Shown: positions 16,692 through 24,948 of the stretch, piece by piece
Numbering within the stretch: the first letter of the stretch is position 1
Layout: every line of letters starts with the position of its first letter
NCBI RefSeq assembly: GCF_001458295.1
Contig: NZ_CYUD01000005.1
Span: forward strand, 124,001 to 188,000
Length of the DNA: 64,000 bases
Direction: 5' to 3'
Source of the DNA: Ruegeria denitrificans
GTDB lineage: Bacteria; Pseudomonadota; Alphaproteobacteria; Rhodobacterales; Rhodobacteraceae
Made by a program: the position numbers and the translations under genes
Notes under the pieces: generated by a model
What the model saw: the letters and a program-made list of their open reading frames with translations, nothing else
Told to the model about the DNA's origin: nothing
The model's database searches: none

Positions 16692-19600
16692 ATGAACAAA
16701 ACCTGGCCCCGTCGGGCAGATGCGGAAACCACATGTGAGGGCAAGATGACCAAAGAACCTGAATCCAAGATCAATCCGGCCGATACACAGCCTGATTTCG
16801 AACGTAAGCGAAACCTCCGTCAATGGATCGATGGCAAGATGCGTCGTTGGGCGGGGCGTGGCATTGTCGGCGGGCTCGGATCGACGATTTTGGCACTGCC
16901 CGCACTGGCACAGGCCACAATCGAAGAGCTTTATGCGTTCCAGTTCGCAGAAACAATTCCCGGGGTACGCTCGGTCAAGCTGCTGGACAATGGCGATGTT
17001 CTTCTGAAGATGGCCGATGGCCGCAAGATGATCGTCGCTGCCGAAAATGTTCAGGTACTGGATAGCGGCGCCGTCATGATAGCCGAAGGCGCGATTGCCG
17101 AGATCGCGCAGTTCAGTCTCGCCGAAGCAGGGGGCGCCGCTGCTGCCGGGGGCCTGAGCGGGGCGACCGCAGCTTTGGGCGGTCTTGGTCTGGCTGGAGC
17201 AGCAGCCGCCGCAGGGGGGGGCGGCGGAGGCGGGGACGACGATGCAACGCCTGCCCCTCCTCCACCTCCTCCTAGCCATCCGATTCTCAATCTTTCGGGC
17301 TCGCAAAGTAATATGCTGAGCAGCACCAGCACCGGCTTTACTGCCCCAGAGGGCACCGAAACTGTCGAAGTGACGATCGGTTCACTCACCAAAACTGTTA
17401 CGCCCGCAGACGATGGGACCTGGAGCGTCTCACTGACCTCTGCCGAGGCCGAAGCCTTACCTCAGGGCGTGCAAACCGTGACAATCCGAAATCTCGACGC
17501 CGAGGGTGCCGAACTCACCACCGAAACTGTCACATTTGCTGTGGACACTATTCCCCCGACTCTGACAATCACAGGGTTTTCGGACGGCGCAGTGATGAAT
17601 GCCCCTGAACAAGCCACCGATCTGCAAGTAACCGGCAGCACAAACGCCGAAGACGGGCAGACTGTAGTTGTTGCACTTAACGGGCAAACCTATTCGGGCA
17701 CAGTAACGGGCGGGCAATGGAGCGTGACCGTCCCTGCTGCGGACCTGTCAGCCTTGCCGGACGGCGCTACAATTGCAGTCACCGCTGATGTCATAGATCA
17801 GGCCGGAAATACTGCAACGCAGGCGGGCGCTAGCTTTGAAACAGACTTTACCGCTCCGACGATTACATTGGATCCGATCTCAGGTGGATCGATCGAGTTG
17901 ATTGATATCGGCAGCGATCTGACCCTGACGGGATCAACCACCGCAGTCGACGGACAATCGGTTACCGTCACATTTAATGGCCAAACCTATTCGGCTACGG
18001 CCACAGGCGGCACATGGAGCGCAACCGTGCCAAGTGCTGATCTGGCCAGTCTGACGAACGGTGTTCCAGCTGTAGTCAACGTCACAGTCAGCGATGCAGC
18101 AGGCAACATCTCGGTTCCCGCTTCAGCCTCTGTTCCGGTGGACCTGACGGGCCCGTCTGTCGCCATTTCTCCGCTATCCGTAGGAGGGGCATTGAATGCT
18201 GCAGAAATAGGGGCCGATCTGACAGTCTCGGGCACGACCGCCAATGTGGAAGACGGGCAGCAGGTCACCGTTACTCTGAATGGACAGACCTACACCGACA
18301 CGGTCTCGGGTGGCAGTTGGAGTGTAACTGTGCCAGCCGTCGATCTGGCGGCTCTGGCCGACGGAGGAAGCTTTACGGTAACAGCCGATGTTTCGGACAC
18401 CGATGGGTTGGCGGCACCGCAAGCCAGCGCGTCGCTTGCCAAAGATGTCACCGCCCCTGCCTTGTCGATTGACAGCTTTTCGGACGGGACTGTCCTGAAC
18501 GCAACCGAGCAGGGAACAGACCTAACGATCACTGGATCTACCACCGCTGAGGACGGACAGCTTGTTACCGTTTCGATGAACGGCCAGACCTATACTGGCA
18601 CTGCTTCGGGCGGCGCGTGGTCCGTCACCGTTCCTGCGGCGGATCTTGCCGCATTGTCCGACGGGGTTACCGTACCGGTTACCGCAGATGTATCTGACGC
18701 CGCAGGAAATCCGGCTGCCCAGGCCAGCAACAGCTTTGATACGGATTTTACCGCCCCATCTGTCACCATAGCGGGCCTGTCGGATGGTGCCGTCATGAAT
18801 GCCGCCGAACAAGGTACAGACCTGACAGTCAGCGGCACTTCAGATACGGCAGACGGTACGATTGTTACGGTCGAAATTGTCCAGCCGGATGGAACGGTAG
18901 ATGTGACCGGCACCGCTACAGTCAACGGTGGCACCTGGACCTACACTGCCGCAGCTTCGGATCTGGGCGCGTTGCAGGGCGGCATAACATATGATGTGGA
19001 GGCAACAGTTTCGGACACTGCGGGGAACAGCACGCAGGGCACGGGCAGCTTTGTCACTGATTTCACCGCGCCGACAGTGACGCTTGATCCCTTGCCGGTC
19101 GGAGCCGAACTGGACGTGACCGAGCAAACCAGCGACCTCACTATCACAGGGACAACCAGCGCCGAAGATGGCCAAACTGTTTCCGTAGCCCTGAATGGTC
19201 AGACATACACTGGCACCGCTTCTGGCGGCACCTGGTCCACAACTGTGCCTGCCGGTGATCTGGCCACCCTTTCGGACAGTACGGGCTTTCCAATCTCGGC
19301 CAGCGTGACCGATCAAGCCGGGAACCCTGCCACCCCGGCGACGACGACTCTGACCACCGATTTCCGACCGGTATTGACCGTGAACCCTGTTGGCTCAAAC
19401 AACGCTGTTTCCGTGGTCGATGCCCAGGCGTCCGGCGTTACCGTATCGGGCACATCCGTCGGGTTAAGTGCGGGTCAGGCCGTGGATATTACCCTCAATG
19501 GAGGCTCCGTTGGGTCCGCAACGGTTGGTGCAGATGGCAGTTGGTCTCTGGCCGTGCCGGCTTCGGCATTCTCTGGCATCAATGCGGGTGACGATCTTGA

Positions 19601-20576
19601 TTTCGCAGCCGATGCAACGGTTTCCGGCGGCCCGGATCCCTTGACGGCAACTGACGAAAACACGGCCCATGAATCCACCGCCTATGTTGTCACACAGGCC
19701 GGCGTCACCGGAAACACCGTGACCTTCGAGATCTACGCGGATCCGGATCGGGATATCTCAAGCGGTCTTGCCATGACGGCAGATCTGGGCTTCGACCCAT
19801 CCGTCGTAACCTTCGATACAGGGTCGGATCTGGGCAATGGAGCGTTTGATTTCTTCGTGTCCAACCCGATCGGAGGCGACGTAATCCGCTTTGCCGGCGC
19901 GGCGACCACTTTCACGGATCTAAGCCAACCCCTGGTCACATTCGAGATGACAGTTGTAGATCCAAGCCAGCCCATTGAGCTGACGATCACAACACCGGAT
20001 GGCGGTCCAAGTGTCTACCAAATTGGGACAAATGGTGATGACACGCTGATTGCGACTGACGTTGACAATGTCATTCACGGGCAGGATGGCGACGATGCGA
20101 TTGACGTCTCGGACGTCGGTCGTGATGTCATCGTCTTCGAAGCTGACCCGGCGGCAAATGGTGTGGATACGGTTACAGGCTTCACAATTGGTCCTGCCAC
20201 TGATGCAACCGATGCCGTGATGTTCAGTGGCCTGAACATCGGAACACTTCGAGGGGACGGAACGGATGTCGAAACTCTGGCCGTTGGCGATGCGATAGGT
20301 GCAGATACCGGGATCGTCGGCCTGACGACGACACTGGGTAATCTGTCTGAAAACACGATCGAAACCGCCGTCGAAAGCCTTACCGGCGTTCAAGCGGGTG
20401 ACGAGATCTACGTGATGGCGACCGATGGGACGGACAGTGTTCTCGTCAAGGTTGACTATTCCGCTCCGAACTCTGCAGCGGTGGAAACCGTGGCACACTT
20501 CACTGGATTGGATGATCTCAGCAGTCTCAGCGCAGACAACATCCTGCACACCGATCCTACCGGGGCAACAGCCTGA
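16692..20576 (+). CDS. Large Ig-repeat surface adhesin with C-terminal cohesin-like domain (BapA/LapA type, type I-secreted)
   Basis: This 1294-residue acidic protein has an N-terminal region of about 170 residues with a BapA-prefix-like core (VRSVKLLDNGDVLLKMADGR) and a hydrophobic stretch ending LALPALAQA. A Gly/Asp/Pro linker follows. About eight Ig-like repeats of roughly 95 residues then cover nt 17275-19680, with a recurring core of EDGQ.VTV.LNGQTY and WSVTVPAADLAAL. A cohesin-like domain spans about residues 1005-1103 (TVTFEIYADPDRDISSGLAM, then LGFDPSVVTFD and LVTFEMTVVD). The RTX-like GTNGDDTLIATDVDNVIHGQ and a C terminus typical of type I substrates complete it. The start at 16692 has GAAGGGAAAG upstream; 16746 is an alternative. 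The protein probably displays the cohesin-like module at the cell surface. A strong terminator follows. Confidence 0.8.
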   Translation: MNKTWPRRADAETTCEGKMTKEPESKINPADTQPDFERKRNLRQWIDGKMRRWAGRGIVGGLGSTILALPALAQATIEELYAFQFAETIPGVRSVKLLDNGDVLLKMADGRKMIVAAENVQVLDSGAVMIAEGAIAEIAQFSLAEAGGAAAAGGLSGATAALGGLGLAGAAAAAGGGGGGGDDDATPAPPPPPPSHPILNLSGSQSNMLSSTSTGFTAPEGTETVEVTIGSLTKTVTPADDGTWSVSLTSAEAEALPQGVQTVTIRNLDAEGAELTTETVTFAVDTIPPTLTITGFSDGAVMNAPEQATDLQVTGSTNAEDGQTVVVALNGQTYSGTVTGGQWSVTVPAADLSALPDGATIAVTADVIDQAGNTATQAGASFETDFTAPTITLDPISGGSIELIDIGSDLTLTGSTTAVDGQSVTVTFNGQTYSATATGGTWSATVPSADLASLTNGVPAVVNVTVSDAAGNISVPASASVPVDLTGPSVAISPLSVGGALNAAEIGADLTVSGTTANVEDGQQVTVTLNGQTYTDTVSGGSWSVTVPAVDLAALADGGSFTVTADVSDTDGLAAPQASASLAKDVTAPALSIDSFSDGTVLNATEQGTDLTITGSTTAEDGQLVTVSMNGQTYTGTASGGAWSVTVPAADLAALSDGVTVPVTADVSDAAGNPAAQASNSFDTDFTAPSVTIAGLSDGAVMNAAEQGTDLTVSGTSDTADGTIVTVEIVQPDGTVDVTGTATVNGGTWTYTAAASDLGALQGGITYDVEATVSDTAGNSTQGTGSFVTDFTAPTVTLDPLPVGAELDVTEQTSDLTITGTTSAEDGQTVSVALNGQTYTGTASGGTWSTTVPAGDLATLSDSTGFPISASVTDQAGNPATPATTTLTTDFRPVLTVNPVGSNNAVSVVDAQASGVTVSGTSVGLSAGQAVDITLNGGSVGSATVGADGSWSLAVPASAFSGINAGDDLDFAADATVSGGPDPLTATDENTAHESTAYVVTQAGVTGNTVTFEIYADPDRDISSGLAMTADLGFDPSVVTFDTGSDLGNGAFDFFVSNPIGGDVIRFAGAATTFTDLSQPLVTFEMTVVDPSQPIELTITTPDGGPSVYQIGTNGDDTLIATDVDNVIHGQDGDDAIDVSDVGRDVIVFEADPAANGVDTVTGFTIGPATDATDAVMFSGLNIGTLRGDGTDVETLAVGDAIGADTGIVGLTTTLGNLSENTIETAVESLTGVQAGDEIYVMATDGTDSVLVKVDYSAPNSAAVETVAHFTGLDDLSSLSADNILHTDPTGATA
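17214..17221. repeat. G8 homopolymer tract inside the adhesin gene
   Basis: Eight consecutive G residues lie in the glycine-rich linker coding region between the N-terminal domain and the Ig repeats. Slippage in such a run would shift the frame and switch the adhesin off. The run is seen directly; phase variation is inference. Confidence 0.4.
17275..19680 (+). repeat. Tandem Ig-like repeat region
   Basis: About eight diverged units of roughly 285-300 bases each encode Ig-like domains. The best-conserved units begin at about 17557, 17860, 18157, 18454, 18757 and 19072. The DNA copies are diverged at synonymous sites, so the array is old rather than recently amplified. Confidence 0.75.
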
Positions 20577-20587
20577 TCCGCATATTG

Positions 20588-20617
20588 GCTGCCGCTCTTT
20601 TCAAGCGGCAGCTTTTT
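20588..20617 (+). terminator. Rho-independent terminator after the adhesin gene
   Basis: A perfect 9-bp stem GCTGCCGCT/AGCGGCAGC with a 7-base loop is followed by TTTTT, 11 bases past the stop codon. It separates the adhesin from the SapC-TolC-exporter genes, which therefore need their own promoter or read-through. Confidence 0.85.
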
Positions 20618-20634
20618 CATTTCACGGGGCAAGT

Positions 20635-21453
20635 ATGGCACAGAATGGCCAGGTTCCAGTCACCTTCTCCCGACATGGGCACAAGTACTGGACACGTTTC
20701 ACATCTTACAAATTTGCGGCCAATCACACTGAATGCACAATAGTTCAGCCAGAAGTTCGGCAAGCCGCCGCTAGTTTTCCGATACTGTTCAAGCAATCAG
20801 CTTGGGGCTTTGAGCCCGTGGTTTTGTTTTCTGTTTTCCCTTATGCGCCCAACCCTTTCGTATCGCTGGATGGGCGATGGTTGGCGGGGTATGTGCCATC
20901 TGAACTGCGCTGTTTCCCTTTTCTGGCAGAACCCGTCAAACAGAACTCAGCAGATCAAACCCCCTTGTATCAATTGAAAGTGGACGAAACATCTGGGCGG
21001 TTGAGCAACGATCCAAACCACGAAGCATTTTTCGACGGCACAGACACCCTTTCACCCGCCTTGCGCGAGGTTCAAGCTTTCCTTCAAGCGCGTGCTTCGG
21101 CGCAGGAGAAAACAGTAGCACTGTGCAGCATAATCAATGGCCTTGGGTTATTTGAACCCATCGCAACGCATGATGGGGTTGATCTGCCATCCAATATGTT
21201 TGGAATATCAGCTCAACGTCTCAAATCTATTTCGGCAGTTGACAAGTTAAAGCTGGTCGAATTCGACGCATTCTTGTTGATCCACGCCCATCAGATTTCC
21301 CTTTCGCACTGCGAGTGGTTGGTACGAGCTCAACAACAGCTTGTGCAGCAAAAAACACCAGAAAAATACACGGAAAGTTCAGACATTTCCGGTTTTCTTC
21401 ACGCAGTGGTCAACGCTCAGAATGACGATTTCCTCGGAACCAGTGAGGTGTGA
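20635..21453 (+). CDS. SapC family protein
   Basis: This 272-residue protein has the SapC family layout: VTFSRHGHKYWTRFTSYKFA near the start, then ASFPILFKQSAWGFEPVVLF, then DGRWLAGYVPSELRCFPF. SapC is named from the Campylobacter S-layer locus and recurs next to RTX/type I secretion genes in marine alphaproteobacteria; its biochemical role is not established. No signal peptide is visible, so a cytoplasmic or secretion-accessory role is possible. The ATG at 20635 is chosen because the longer frame runs back through the terminator and the adhesin gene. It is followed after 7 bases by the TolC-like gene, which suggests a shared transcript. Confidence 0.8.
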   Translation: MAQNGQVPVTFSRHGHKYWTRFTSYKFAANHTECTIVQPEVRQAAASFPILFKQSAWGFEPVVLFSVFPYAPNPFVSLDGRWLAGYVPSELRCFPFLAEPVKQNSADQTPLYQLKVDETSGRLSNDPNHEAFFDGTDTLSPALREVQAFLQARASAQEKTVALCSIINGLGLFEPIATHDGVDLPSNMFGISAQRLKSISAVDKLKLVEFDAFLLIHAHQISLSHCEWLVRAQQQLVQQKTPEKYTESSDISGFLHAVVNAQNDDFLGTSEV

Positions 21454-21460
21454 AACACCT

Positions 21461-22804
21461 ATGCCAATACGTGAACGCAGAATTAAGTTTGCATCCTGTT
21501 TCTTGCTTGCTGCACTATCGTCAGCATGCACACAAGCACCCGATCTAGTGGGCGTCGAGACATCACTTTCCCGTGGCTCGGTAGGCGTCGGTGCCAATGT
21601 TTCTTCTCCCCAACTGGTACAAAGTGCATTTGGCCAGAAAATTCGCATCGCGATCGAAACCAACCCCGAGCTTGCACAAAGCGCGACACGGCTTGATCTT
21701 GCCGCTGCCAATAAGGACGCAGCCGAAGGGGCTTTTTTACCGCAATTGTCCGTCGGCATAAACGCACGGTCCGAACGCATCGACTCGGATATAGCCGACG
21801 TCACACCCTATCTGCGAATCTCGCAGCTTGTTTATGATGGTGGTGCCGCATCAAATGACTTGGCCGCCGCAAAAGCCCGCGTGCTTGAGGGCAGAGGTGA
21901 TCAGCTACAAACGGCCGCCGCCCTCGCGCTTTCGGCAATTGAAGCATATGTAGTCGTTCTCGACAGGCGGGAAATACTGGAAATTTCGGCCCGGAACGTC
22001 GGGGTTCACGAACACTTGGTTCGCCAAATCACAGATCGAACCGAACAAGGTGTGGGGTCGAACGCCGACGTTTTGACGGCCCGCTCGCGCATGGCTGATG
22101 CGCAAACGCGGTTGGCTGATGCTCGAGCCCGGTTGGATCGTGCGAATGCTCAATTCCGCGAATTCTTCGGCACAGCTCCGAGGGCCTTGCCCCCTCCTGT
22201 TGAGGCCCCCAAATTGCCCCGCACCGATACTCAGATTATTATGGACAGCCCTCAGGTTCGGCGGGCGGATGCCGCATTGCTCTCGGCAAAAGCCGAACAA
22301 GCCGCTGCTCAAGCACGGCGCCAGCCTGATGTTCACATCGCAGCCTTTGCGGATCGGGATGACAGCAATGATGCAAATTACGGCGTTGACCTGTCTTTCA
22401 ACTACGAGATCGACAGTACGGGGCAGCGCCGCGCGTCAATCGCCGCCGCTGAGGCGCAAGTCAAAGAAGCTGAATTCACGCGGGAATCTGTGATCCGCGA
22501 TATCCGTCGAGAGTTGGAGTTTGTCCGCTCGGATCAACAAGCTGGTGCTGTGCGTCTCCAAGCTGCTCGGATTGCGGTACAGGCCAACGCCGAAAGTGTT
22601 GCCGCAGCACGAGAGCAGTTCACCATAGGGCGACGCAGCTTGATCGAAATCCTGGACGCTCAAAGAGATTACGTGAACGCGCAGGAAAGGTTGATCCTGG
22701 CGGAGCAAAGTTTCTTCTTGACCAACTATGCCGCGCTGAGCCTCACGGGCGACATTCTGGATCTGCTGGGGGTGTCATTGGTCAACTGGAATGAGGGTCT
22801 ATGA
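21461..22804 (+). CDS. TolC-family outer membrane channel of the type I secretion system
   Basis: This 447-residue protein has an N-terminal export signal with a possible acylation site (LAALSSAC, Cys23; the -3 residue is Ser, so lipidation is uncertain). The TolC helical repeats follow, with motifs such as ATRLDLAAANKDAAEGAFLP, SAIEAYVVVLDRREILEIS, RRSLIEILDAQRDYVNAQ and EQSFFLTNYAAL. It forms the trimeric outer-membrane duct. It is the only TolC-like gene in the window, so it may serve both exporter pairs. The ATG at 21461 has GAGGTG upstream. The stop overlaps the next ATG (ATGA), indicating coupled translation with the LapB-like exporter. Confidence 0.9.
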   Translation: MPIRERRIKFASCFLLAALSSACTQAPDLVGVETSLSRGSVGVGANVSSPQLVQSAFGQKIRIAIETNPELAQSATRLDLAAANKDAAEGAFLPQLSVGINARSERIDSDIADVTPYLRISQLVYDGGAASNDLAAAKARVLEGRGDQLQTAAALALSAIEAYVVVLDRREILEISARNVGVHEHLVRQITDRTEQGVGSNADVLTARSRMADAQTRLADARARLDRANAQFREFFGTAPRALPPPVEAPKLPRTDTQIIMDSPQVRRADAALLSAKAEQAAAQARRQPDVHIAAFADRDDSNDANYGVDLSFNYEIDSTGQRRASIAAAEAQVKEAEFTRESVIRDIRRELEFVRSDQQAGAVRLQAARIAVQANAESVAAAREQFTIGRRSLIEILDAQRDYVNAQERLILAEQSFFLTNYAALSLTGDILDLLGVSLVNWNEGL

Positions 22805-24948
22805 CAAAACTATTGCCAATTCCCGGAGATCCAATGCTTACGCCGTTGGAAACATGCCTTTTACATGTCGCGGCCCAACTGGATCGGCCGATGACAGTTG
22901 CTACCCTGCATGCCGCTCAATCGGGTCCTTCCGGGGAACTTACGCTTCGCAACGCAATCGAGGTTGTGCAAAGAGCTGGACTGCAAGCCGGATATGGCAA
23001 ACGCAAATTACGAGACTTCGACGCCAATCTGACACCCGCCCTTTTGCTTTTGGAAAATGACAAAGCCGTTGTTTATCACGGTCGCTCGCCCGACGGACAG
23101 CTTTTGGTCTTCGATCCCGACCTCGGTAATGGAATCGGCGAAGTTTCCGAGGGCAAGTTGCGGCGCAATTACACCGGTTACGCCATTTTGTTCCGCCGCG
23201 ACCATCGCGAAGAGGTTTCAACCGGCGCCCCATCGTATTCCGGACATTGGTTCTGGTCTGCAATGGCTGCGAATCGGTGGTCCTATATTCAGGTGATCCT
23301 GGCGGCGGCGCTCGCCAATTTACTTGGTCTGTCGACCTCTATCTTTATTATGGTGGTCTATGATCGGGTTCTGCCGAACGAAGCAACAGAATCCCTGATT
23401 GCCCTGACCGTAGGTGTTGGACTCGCGCTGGGGTTCGATTTCATCTTAAAACTCTTGCGCGCCGGGTTCATCGATCACGCAGGTCAAAAGGCTGACATGT
23501 TGATGGGTCGGCGCGTGTTTGATCAAGTTCTGACCATCCGGATGAAATCTCGTACCGGCTCGACCGGGGCCATGGCCAGCACTATTCGCGAGTTCGAAAC
23601 CCTGCGCGAATTCTTTACCTCGGCCACATTGGTTGCGCTGGTAGATCTGCCTTTTATCGCCCTGTTCGTTTTTGTCATCCATCTGGTCGGTGGTCCGTTG
23701 GCGCTGATCCCAGCTCTTGCGGTTCCAATCGTTTTGTTGACCGGACTTGCGGTGCAACCGATATTGGCACGCCTTGCAGAAAAAAGCTTCTCGGACGGGC
23801 AATCCAAGCAGTCTGTTCTGGTGGAAACGGTTTCTGGCCTTGAGACCATCAAAACAACTGCAGCGGGCCGGCAAATGCGTACCCGCTGGGAAAATGCGAT
23901 TGAACGGCAATCATCTCATGGGGCACGAAGCCGCACGGTAACACAATTTGCTCTTAATCTGACAGGATTCACCCAACAGGCTGCACAGGTTTTGATCGTC
24001 TTTTATGGTGTTTTCCTGATCACGGACGGCCAGGCCAGCATGGGCGCGCTGGTTGCTTCGGTCATGCTGACAGGGCGTGCTTTGGCCCCGTTGGGACAAC
24101 TCGCCCAGACATTGACACGCGTCAATCAGGCGCGAAGCGCCTACCGAAGTCTAAATGCCCTGATGCAGGCCGAAAGCGAACGGCCACAAGGGCGTAGCTG
24201 GGTCAGCCGCAACGGATTCGAAGGCCGCATTCAGTTCAAAGATGTACATTTTTCCTATCCCGACCAAACCCAAGACACTTTGGCTGGCGTGTCATTTACA
24301 ATTGAACCGGGCGAGAAAGTTGCGATCTTGGGGCCAATTGGCTCTGGTAAAAGTACGGTGGCCCGCCTGTTGCTTGGGCTGTACGAGCCGCGCTCGGGGG
24401 CGGTTCTGTTAGATGGGGCTGATATCCGTCAGATTGATCCTGGCGATTTACGTAGAAATGTCGGGTCGGTGCTGCAAGATATTTGGCTGTTTTCGGGAAC
24501 CGTGCGTGAAAACATAAACAGCGGTGCTATCAGACCGCGGGATCAGGATTTAATCCATGCAGGTAAAGTAGCCGGAGTCGAAGATTTTATTGCACATTCC
24601 CCCAACGGATATGACCTGCAACTGGCCGAGCGGGGTGAAGGCCTGTCCGGTGGTCAGCGACAAGCCATTGCATTGGCAAGAGCGCTGATTGGTCGACCTC
24701 CGGTTTTGTTGCTGGATGAACCCACCAGCGCGATGGATGTCAAAACCGAGGCCGAAGTAATCCGTCGTCTCAAGCAGGGGACGCAGGACACAACAATGGT
24801 GATAGTCACGCATCGCACAAGCCTGTTGGAATTGGTCGATCGGGTCATCGTGATCGAGGACGGGCGCATCGGCACGGACGGGCCGAAAAGCCTGCTTACC
24901 GAACATGCCCGCAAAGCACGGAGGCATCTGAATGTCGCGGCATCCTGA
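22801..24948 (+). CDS. Type I secretion ABC exporter, LapB/LssB-like, with C39-like domain
   Basis: This 715-residue protein has three parts. Residues 1-130 are a C39-peptidase-like domain (LETCLLHVAAQLDRP at the start). It lacks the QxDCGxxC active-site pattern and an obvious HFVV histidine motif, so it is probably a non-cleaving substrate-docking domain. A six-span membrane domain follows (STSIFIMVVYDRVLPNEATE is characteristic of the LapB branch). The ATPase has GPIGSGKSTVARLLLG, LSGGQRQAIALARAL and VLLLDEPTSAMD. LapB-type exporters handle very large adhesins, so the Ig-repeat protein upstream is the obvious cargo. Its end overlaps the HlyD gene by 17 bases. Confidence 0.92.
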   Translation: MTKLLPIPGDPMLTPLETCLLHVAAQLDRPMTVATLHAAQSGPSGELTLRNAIEVVQRAGLQAGYGKRKLRDFDANLTPALLLLENDKAVVYHGRSPDGQLLVFDPDLGNGIGEVSEGKLRRNYTGYAILFRRDHREEVSTGAPSYSGHWFWSAMAANRWSYIQVILAAALANLLGLSTSIFIMVVYDRVLPNEATESLIALTVGVGLALGFDFILKLLRAGFIDHAGQKADMLMGRRVFDQVLTIRMKSRTGSTGAMASTIREFETLREFFTSATLVALVDLPFIALFVFVIHLVGGPLALIPALAVPIVLLTGLAVQPILARLAEKSFSDGQSKQSVLVETVSGLETIKTTAAGRQMRTRWENAIERQSSHGARSRTVTQFALNLTGFTQQAAQVLIVFYGVFLITDGQASMGALVASVMLTGRALAPLGQLAQTLTRVNQARSAYRSLNALMQAESERPQGRSWVSRNGFEGRIQFKDVHFSYPDQTQDTLAGVSFTIEPGEKVAILGPIGSGKSTVARLLLGLYEPRSGAVLLDGADIRQIDPGDLRRNVGSVLQDIWLFSGTVRENINSGAIRPRDQDLIHAGKVAGVEDFIAHSPNGYDLQLAERGEGLSGGQRQAIALARALIGRPPVLLLDEPTSAMDVKTEAEVIRRLKQGTQDTTMVIVTHRTSLLELVDRVIVIEDGRIGTDGPKSLLTEHARKARRHLNVAAS

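Noticed and set aside
17275-19680. Repeated DNA suggesting a CRISPR or satellite
   Set aside because: The period of about 290 bases and in-frame coding show protein Ig repeats.
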